DNA of 64,000 nt, from positions 18,998,501 to 19,062,500 of the forward strand of contig CM037459.1 in assembly GCA_021014325.1 (NCBI GenBank), written 5' to 3'. A model generated the notes under the pieces. It did not search any database. It worked only from the letters and a program-made list of their open reading frames with translations, and was not told where the DNA came from. Positions 59,301-64,000 of this stretch are shown one piece after another. How positions within the stretch are numbered: position 1 is the first letter of the stretch; each line of letters opens with the position of its first letter. This stretch comes from Plazaster borealis (Eukaryota; Echinodermata; Asteroidea; Forcipulatida; Labidiasteridae). The translations under genes were made by a program, and so were the position numbers.

Positions 59301-62300
59301 GTGTATACTCTTGCTTCAATCCAACCACAAGCCGCGCTATGTATTTGTGGTTTTATGACCTGGTTCTGTGACCCTTAAGAGTGGGTATAGTGTTCTATGA
59401 AACCTGGAAAGTGTGTTGACATCCGCTGGCTTAAAGTTTTTATTTGAACGGTTGAAACTGGTAAACAGTTAACTGGAATTCACAAGTTTTGTTTCACTGT
59501 TATGGAAAAAAAAATTAAAAATACTGACCTACCTACCCTATTTTTTCTGGGCCGTTACGCCAACATAACATTTGTTTTTTTAGGCCTAAGTATGAAGCTA
59601 GCCTTGACATTTTTATACTAATGGTGATTTCAACTTACGGCACTGAATGTAGCCTCATCCAGCTCGCCTGTTGGGTCAATAAAAACTGGATTTCTCTGGG
59701 CTGTGATATGCATAGGGGGTAACTCCTTGTGACCCTTCTTGGCTCCTTTGGGTTCGGGCTTCTCCTTACCCTATAACAAATCCAGGAAGAAGAAAAAACG
59801 AGATAACAAAATTGGTTGTAAAGGAAAGGCACAACTGAGTAAATAAAATGACTTCCTGAAAAAAAATATGCATAAGTAACTTCAGATTTTTGTGTTTTAG
59901 GACCTAAATTATGTAATTTTTTTATTTCAGGATTATGGGGACGCGAGATTTTTTTTCCTACGAACTTCTTGTCTTCCCATACGCCGAACTGTGTACAAAC
60001 TTCTTTTGATAGCGCCCTCTTTTGAATCATCCTCCTCCAGCCCAGAGCTGCCAACATTGGTTTTTGAAAATCCGGAAGATTTTATTTTCACGATCGTCAA
60101 ATTGCGCAAATACTTTTCATGCACGATCGCCAAATTGCGCAGATTATTCCTGCACTATCGGCATATTGCGCACACTATTCGTGCACTATTGGCAAATTGT
60201 GCAAACTATTCCTGCACGCTAGATAAGCCGATTGCACAAACCAAAATTCCTGCAAGATCGACTGATTGTGCAAACATTTTTGTGCAAATCATTTCAGCAC
60301 GAACAAAACCACTGATCCTGAACTAAAAATCCATCCACTTTGTGCACGATCGCCCGATAGCTTCTACTTGCAATGCGAGTTTCAGATTTGCATTCGGGTT
60401 TTTTTCGAACTCTCTGATCGGTCTCCTAATATCACGCTGTTTGTTTCAACATCCAAAGAATTGTCACCTCGGGCCCCTGATGGACAATGTACAATAATAA
60501 TATCTCTCATGATAGCGCAGGGTCGACTCAATTATTGAGTCTTGGATACAAGGTTCCGTTCATCGACTAAAAATGTAGTCAGGGTGCCCTGCGACACAGA
60601 GAAAAAATGCACGCGAAATGCCGTTACGAAATAGCTGACTTCTGGATACCAGTCGCTGCACACTATTAATACAAAAAGATCGATCTACTAGCGCACGAAA
60701 CTACGGTTAGAACAACTTTTTCTGCACATCTATGCAATCAAATATGCAAGCGCGCAAACGTTATAAACACACACGGACGGACGACGGCGGAGGGCTATGA
60801 AATTCGTCAATTTTGTTACTTTTTTCATTAGCAGGTTGGGGATCCGGGAGATTTTGACTGCTTGCGGGATGTCGGAAGATTGCCGTCAAAAACGGGAGTC
60901 TTCCGCAAAATCCGGAAGAGTTGGCAGCTCTGCCAGCCCATGTTAATTTCCCGTATGGGGACAAAAAGTTTGTAGGAAAAAAATCTTGTGGGGGGGGGAC
61001 ACCACCTTTTTAGCAATTTCAATTTCGGGAGTAGATTGGGGAGACCTTTTCAGCAATTTTCAATTTCAATTTGAATAAATATTCCAATACACACTTTTGG
61101 TTAGTTACACTTACATCCCAGTTTTTAACACCTAAAGATAAATAAAAAATGTAATGAAAAGCATTATTAACTAACAAGTTTCACTTCTGAAAAATTAAAA
61201 GGATTTAAGAGGCTGATTTTTATGATTTTTTTTTTCAAAGTAACCTTTTATAGTAAAAACAATCTTGGATTTATTTTTTTCAAACAAACACCCAAAGTTA
61301 ACCATTGATTACTATTTTTCTGGTGTAAGTTTCTCTTTCATACCTTCTTCTCTTTTTTTGGTTCTGGCTCATCATCAACGATCTCTCCCTCTTCTTCTGG
61401 CTCCTCCGTCTTAACCTTCTTCTTCTTCCTCTGCTTTGTCTCTCCTTGCTCCTTGTTCTCCTTCTCTTCCTTTGCATCAACTTTTGCTTTCTTCCGCCCT
61501 CCCTTCCTGCCTTTCGTCTTCTTGGTCGGCTCAGCATGGGCTTCCTCGTTATTGTCGGCTTTCTTACGGTTATTTGCTTTGGTCTTGGGTTCTCGTTTGA
61601 CGGTTGCTGGTGTGGTGGATGGCGTTTCTTTAACTTTCCTTGATTTCTTTGGTTGCTGGTGGGATAAGAACAAATTAAAATACAATTTAAAATTTTATGT
61701 AAAGTAGAAAAAATTGAGAGTTCAATGTGACTTTTTTTTATAACTGGCGGCTTTGGCTGTGTCTGTTGCTTTCCCGCAAGGTATGCGGGGCTACATTTTC
61801 AAAGTATGAGACCTATTCCTTTACATAGCACCATGTAATGGTTTACAAGGTGCTGTGGCGCAATATGCTGCCGATCCAACCAGGAACACAGGGGCGAACC
61901 CCTTCTCTTTACGATAAGTGCATTACACAACACACGGGACCTACGGCTTAACGTCCCATCCGAAGGACGAAGCATGTGGTTAAGTGTCTTGCTTAAGGAC
62001 ACAAGTGTCATGATGACGTAGTGATCTTGCCATAGCCATAGCCCTGCAATGCAGACATGTTCAAAGTATGCTCAATGGATTAAAAACACACATCGGATCT
62101 TGTTGGCAACAGCAATCTACCTACCCCCCCCCCACCTCCCAAACAAAAACAAAAACAAACAAACGAAACTAGAAACCAAAAAACTTTTGTTGCAGTCTGC
62201 GTGATATTTTCTGATGTTGAATCATGTTTCAGTCAGCAGTGTCCATGTGAAAAGCTGCCAGAAAAAAATAAAAATGCGGAATGACAACCAGGCTTTATCG

Positions 62301-63009
62301 AATGTCAAACTTGAGACAGAAATTTCTTTTCACCAAACTATTTTGAGAAAGTAGAATAAGCTGTTGCAAATGGCAAACTGCTTACCAACCAGAAGGACCT
62401 ATGGTATAAATGCAAATAATAGTAGTTAATAGCCTGACGTTTCGACCCTAGCAGAGTCTTTTATGAAGGCTAAATGACAACACAACACACATAAACAGGT
62501 ATATAAGTGTAACAGAAGCAATCAAGTGAAAAATACATGAATAGAGAGAGAGGCAGAAAGCACACAGAAAAAGCAAAGGGTAAACAATGACTAAGGAGAC
62601 AAAGGGGGTGGAGGGAAGTGGCTGGTTTGACCACAAGAGGTTGGAAACAAATGACAAAATCAAAGGTGGGAAGAGATAGAAAAAGTAATTAATTAGTGAA
62701 TGAGGCAGACTAAAAGGGAGGATATCTGTGGGAAAAAGGAGAATGCAAAGACAAACTATTTTGACTGATGTTTAGTACTTTCTTTAGGTACACCATTGAA
62801 GCATCTCCTCTTGGATGAATTACCGGTTACGGAGAAAAGCCAGCCAGTTCTTATTCCAATGGATCATATTTTGGAGTGTATCATTTTGTTCTTACCTCAG
62901 CTATCAATTCCTCCTTGTCTCTCTGTTTCTTCAGTAGTTTGATGAGGTACTCACATCTCGTCTGAAGCTGCTTGCCCTGGGGCTTCTTCTGCGGATCTGT
63001 CCACAGAAT
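47090..63009 (-). CDS. CHD1: CHD1-type chromatin remodeler, C-terminal part (9 exons)
   Basis: SNF2-family ATP-dependent nucleosome remodeler of CHD subfamily I; CHD1 spaces nucleosomes behind RNA polymerase II. Only the C-terminal part is here. Exons 5' to 3': 63009-62896, 61655-61344, 59770-59639, 56498-56320, 55545-55443, 54766-54579, 53958-53839, 48906-48799, 47399-47090; 1566 nt, about 521 residues plus stop. Order: [11 protein letters not shown] helix after the SANT-SLIDE region; Lys/Glu-rich low-complexity stretch; CHCT (DUF4208) domain (PMHITA ... [15 protein letters not shown] ... [12 protein letters not shown] ... [20 protein letters not shown]); then an Arg/His/Asp/Ser-rich tail. 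All exon phases join. CHD2 is the close alternative; invertebrates often have one CHD1/2 gene. Chromodomains and the helicase lie outside the window. Confidence 0.92.
47516..47590 (-). mobile_element. SINE tail fragment
   Basis: aataataatataataaagag then ttataaagcgcaaac and ctcaaggcgctgaaa, the reversed 3' end of a SINE. Confidence 0.6.
48189..48783 (+). repeat. Direct repeat pair of about 135 bp
   Basis: ttttgtgcacaaagta(c/t)atg ... caactctacttagacctgac ... tcaagaac occurs at 48199-48328 and 48648-48783. The second copy stops 15 bp before CHD1 exon h. Confidence 0.87.
48799..48906 (-). CDS. CHD1: CHD1 exon h: Ser/Tyr/Arg-rich tail
   Basis: Completes Arg, then [19 protein letters not shown] and [10 protein letters not shown]. 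The splice sites keep the phase of both neighbours. Confidence 0.8.
49370..49563. mobile_element. Foldback MITE family G
   Basis: gggcccaatttcataaagcc at left and agctttatgaaattgtgccc at right. Confidence 0.87.
50358..50730. mobile_element. Foldback MITE family H
   Basis: ttaaaggcattgtacatg at left and cgtgtatgatgcctttaa at right; gagaagcgttacgcgtaacc in the middle. Confidence 0.85.
51088..51245. mobile_element. Foldback MITE family G, diverged
   Basis: agggccccatctcacagaac ... gaattttgaaaccgagtc; the inner part gagcaggttacctgccaa fits the family. Confidence 0.6.
51430..52307 (+). repeat. Tandem array of a MITE-containing unit, 209 bp, four copies
   Basis: cctgggcccaatttcatag starts at about 51484, 51693, 51902 and 52111. 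Each unit joins a family G MITE left half to ctctctcactttagtctttc. The last unit runs on to the missing right half (tgtgcttaagcaactctatg), so the array grew from one complete element. Confidence 0.93.
52313..52712. repeat. Dispersed repeat 'agggctcgaatgttacactgg'
   Basis: agggctcgaatgttacactg ... aaatttgagctctgaatccc forms weak inverted ends. The left part matches 27551-27680 in reverse. Confidence 0.6.
53300..53495. mobile_element. Foldback MITE family G, diverged
   Basis: ttggactccaacttaacaga ... gcagcttgatgacattggcc with inner gggaaccagccacagacaat. Confidence 0.55.
53517..53688 (+). repeat. Tandem duplication, about 84 bp, two copies
   Basis: acacaga(a/g)acaccgatgtct ... aatgtcaaaccactccaata occurs twice in a row. 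Confidence 0.9.
53839..53958 (-). CDS. CHD1: CHD1 exon g: Pro/Arg-rich tail
   Basis: Completes Ser, then [20 protein letters not shown] and TRGPFRD. Strong pyrimidine tract at the acceptor. Confidence 0.82.
54579..54766 (-). CDS. CHD1: CHD1 exon f: start of disordered tail
   Basis: 62 codons plus two bases; [54 protein letters not shown]. The acceptor is weak; a second in-frame AG six bases upstream (exon start 54772) would add Ile-Lys. Confidence 0.78.
54806..54885 (-). mobile_element. SINE tail (family E)
   Basis: cccttacaccgatgtgtgta then tgtatactctgtactttccc, the 3' part of family E. Confidence 0.6.
55061..55173. mobile_element. GC-rich palindromic element, 113 bp
   Basis: gtggaatacggaaaaataca ... 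tatattttccgtactccac; inner gcgcgtctgcgtccca / tgggacgcagacgcgc. The right arm is partly duplicated (gagttggatatgggacgcag twice). Confidence 0.87.
55198..55413. mobile_element. Possible TIR element, 216 bp
   Basis: atcttcaagcaaactt and aagtttgcttgaagat are perfect 16-bp inverted repeats on either side. Confidence 0.65.
55443..55545 (-). CDS. CHD1: CHD1 exon e: CHCT domain end
   Basis: Completes Gly, then [20 protein letters not shown] and [14 protein letters not shown], matching vertebrate [20 protein letters not shown]. Confidence 0.95.
55650..56180 (+). repeat. Minisatellite, about 32 bp, in two blocks
   Basis: Units of the form ttcattcttttgccttgcag + acaattgga at about 55650-55760 and 55965-56180, separated by unrelated sequence, in a CHD1 intron. 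Confidence 0.88.
56320..56498 (-). CDS. CHD1: CHD1 exon d: CHCT (DUF4208) domain
   Basis: 59 codons plus two bases; [38 protein letters not shown] and KIHEWKG. This is the core helical bundle of the C-terminal DNA/nucleosome-binding domain. Confidence 0.95.
56573..58180 (+). mobile_element. tRNA-derived SINE (family D), split by a TIR element
   Basis: Left part 56573-56872: gtggcatgtcgtggccgagt ... gggttcgagtcctggtcatg ... gcttgcgagctacagtga. Right part 58132-58180: cgaggcatccttggtttcat ... aataataat. The uninterrupted order is seen in reverse at 9070-9215. Confidence 0.82.
56873..58131. mobile_element. 1.26-kb TIR element with subterminal repeats
   Basis: TIRs ttaccgtaattttcggatta and taatccgaaaattacggtaa. 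Near both ends the word gtataagccgcccgg / cataaaccgc recurs in direct orientation. An internal hairpin (ctttgtggcgatgtgcagtg / gtacgtcgccacaaag) lies at about 57030-57090. No transposase frame, so it is non-autonomous. Confidence 0.87.
58491..58882. mobile_element. Long foldback element, 392 bp
   Basis: ttaaaggggcacattgcctt ... aaggcaatgtgtccctttaa; pairing continues through nearly the whole element (tttgtagaaccaaatt near the centre). Confidence 0.93.
59003..59588. mobile_element. TIR element with 'ggcctaaaa ... gttatgttggcgtaac' ends
   Basis: gttatgttggcgtaac near 59020 and gttacgccaacataac near 59554 are perfect inverted repeats, with ggcctaaa / tttaggcc outside them. Confidence 0.85.
59639..59770 (-). 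CDS. CHD1: CHD1 exon c: entry to CHCT domain
   Basis: 44 codons; [15 protein letters not shown] then [10 protein letters not shown]. The PMH.TA and LDE.TFS blocks occur just before the CHCT domain in vertebrate CHD1. Confidence 0.9.
60043..60932. mobile_element. TIR element of the 'agctgccaac' family, 890 bp
   Basis: cagagctgccaacattgg ... gaaaatccggaagat at left, aaaatccggaagagttggca + gctctg at right. The left half has about six imperfect 30-bp repeats of cacgatcgccaaattgcgca. No transposase. Confidence 0.87.
61344..61655 (-). CDS. CHD1: CHD1 exon b: Lys/Glu-rich linker
   Basis: 104 codons of low-complexity basic and acidic residues: [19 protein letters not shown], a long Lys-rich middle, [18 protein letters not shown]. 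Phase 0 at both ends, with a clear acceptor (cttatcccaccag) and gtatga donor. Likely disordered, with nuclear-localisation signals. Confidence 0.83.
61769..62015 (-). mobile_element. tRNA-Leu-like SINE (family A), truncated, reverse
   Basis: ttcccgcaaggtatgcgggg ... catgtaatggtttacaaggt ... ggacacaagtgtcatgatga. The tRNA-like head is cut off. Confidence 0.85.
62430..62700 (-). mobile_element. Retroelement-tail repeat R with hammerhead-like motif
   Basis: On the minus strand: gtttccaacctcttgtggtc, tttgtctccttagtcattg, tgcttctgttacact, then gcct, tcataaaa, gactc/gggtc stem, gaaacgtcaggc. Reverse of the copies at 285-540 and 12880-13520. Confidence 0.68.
62896..63009 (-). CDS. CHD1: CHD1 exon a: post-SLIDE helix
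   Basis: 38 codons, [18 protein letters not shown] then [15 protein letters not shown]. The block [10 protein letters not shown].(D/E)YL.KLL is conserved in CHD1/CHD2. Phase 0 at both ends. Confidence 0.88.
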
Positions 63010-63041
63010 CTAAAGAAGAATGGCAAAAGAAGTGAATTTAA

Positions 63042-63410
63042 TTAAAGGTATCATACACGTTTGGTAATTACTCAAAATATATATAAGCATAAAAACTGAC
63101 TTGGTAACAAGCAACAGAGAGCTGTTGATATTATGATAGTATAAAACATTGTGAGAAACGACTCCCTCTGAAGTAACATAGTTTTTGAGAAAGAGGTAAT
63201 TTCTCACTGAAATAATAAAAACTTTATTCCTATCTGAAAGCACACAAATTTATACAACAAGGGTGTTTTTTCTTTCATCATTTTCTTGCAACTTCGATGA
63301 CCAATTGAGCCCAAATTTTCACAGGCTTGTTATTTTATGCATATGTTGGGATACACCAAAATGAGAACACTGGTCTTTGACAATTACAAAACGTGTATGA
63401 TGCCTTTAAT
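63042..63410. mobile_element. Foldback MITE family H
   Basis: ttaaaggtatcatacacg at left and cgtgtatgatgcctttaa at right, immediately upstream of CHD1 exon a. Confidence 0.9.
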
Positions 63411-64000
63411 TGAAAGAAATACAAATATACAAGTTCTGTTCTGAACATTACAGTGGTGTAGCTGAACAAAACAGAAGGGTTTCAAAGCAGAACAAATATG
63501 AAGCTGATCTTGGTCTCCCATTGGTGTGGGAGATAGTAATACCTCAACTTCAACAGACTGTGCAAGTCTCGCGCATATCGAAAACGAGAAAAAACTCGAA
63601 CGAAGACTATGTTTTTCTATGAAATCCAAATCTTCTTGAAAAATTGTAAATTTTTGTATAAAACAAATAATTTGTTCAAATTAACATTGAAACAAAATTT
63701 AAACTTGGGACGAGGATGCTTATTGTTAGAAGCCCCATTTGCCAATCACGCCCGAATGTGTGCGTCTATCACATAGGTTTAATTACAACAAGACCGTCAG
63801 TTGGGCAGCATTCTAAAAAAAATTACAAGTAACAGGAAACAGAGGTCAAGTCTTATTCTCAGGTTTTCTTTATTATTTTGTTGAATTGGTTTTACTTTCA
63901 TACTGTTTATCACTTGGTATTATATTCCCAACATCATATATAATTTTCATGGACAAAAAATATGTTAAACTAAAATAATTGAGAAAACAAAATCAATATG
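63411..64000. other. CHD1: CHD1 intron, nothing recognised
   Basis: No exon of the upstream CHD1 protein (SANT-SLIDE or helicase) is visible before the window ends. Confidence 0.6.

Noticed and set aside
59635..60057. 140-codon minus-strand frame
   Set aside because: It is out of frame with the conserved CHD1 exon c and runs on into intron sequence.
61115..61131. Possible 17-nt CHD1 micro-exon (minus strand) between cttta-g acceptor and gtaagt donor
   Set aside because: Both neighbours join in phase 0, so 17 nt would shift the frame and destroy the conserved CHCT domain. In another frame it reads GVKNWD, but no phase-1 donor exists upstream. It could be a rare alternative exon.

Overview
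The window is animal nuclear DNA: intron-rich, AT-biased, with GT-AG introns, one tRNA gene and a dense load of SINEs, foldback MITEs and tandem repeats. Reading exons by hand gives three conserved protein genes. Their proteins resemble vertebrate orthologues, and the repeats (tRNA-derived SINEs, 'cccaatttcatagagctgctt' and 'aaaggcagtggacac' foldback elements) look like those of echinoderms. I infer an echinoderm, perhaps a sea star. The species is not certain from sequence alone.

Layout: (1) 775-10618, plus strand: the last ten coding exons of a BLM-type RecQ helicase, from just before helicase motif III through the RQC zinc/winged-helix and HRDC domains to the stop. (2) 10619-16644: intergenic and 3' flank of two convergent genes, mostly MITEs, SINE pieces and a retroelement tail. 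(3) 16645-38866, minus strand: a complete cytosolic asparaginyl-tRNA synthetase (NARS1) in 20 coding exons, about 552 residues, with every exon phase joining. Its roughly 6.2-kb first intron holds a 605-bp tandem array and a 1.85-kb inverted repeat. (4) 39305-39386, minus strand: tRNA-Ser(AGA), about 440 bp upstream of the NARS1 start. (5) 39387-47089: no gene seen; part is plausibly the long 3' UTR of the next gene. (6) 47090-63009, minus strand: the last nine coding exons of CHD1 (subfamily I chromodomain helicase remodeler), including the C-terminal CHCT/DUF4208 domain and an Arg/His/Ser/Asp-rich tail.

The three genes do not form a pathway: one repairs DNA by helicase action, one charges tRNA-Asn, one remodels nucleosomes. 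The neighbourhood looks like ordinary animal gene order.

No new gene system was found. The observations most worth following are: a tandem duplication that copied a BLM exon end with its 5' splice site into five successive donors; a dispersed family of hammerhead-ribozyme-like motifs with two-base self-complementary helix III (CG or GC); two MITE-like elements arranged head-to-head as 850-bp arms inside NARS1 intron 1; and several nested insertions giving relative ages of repeat families.
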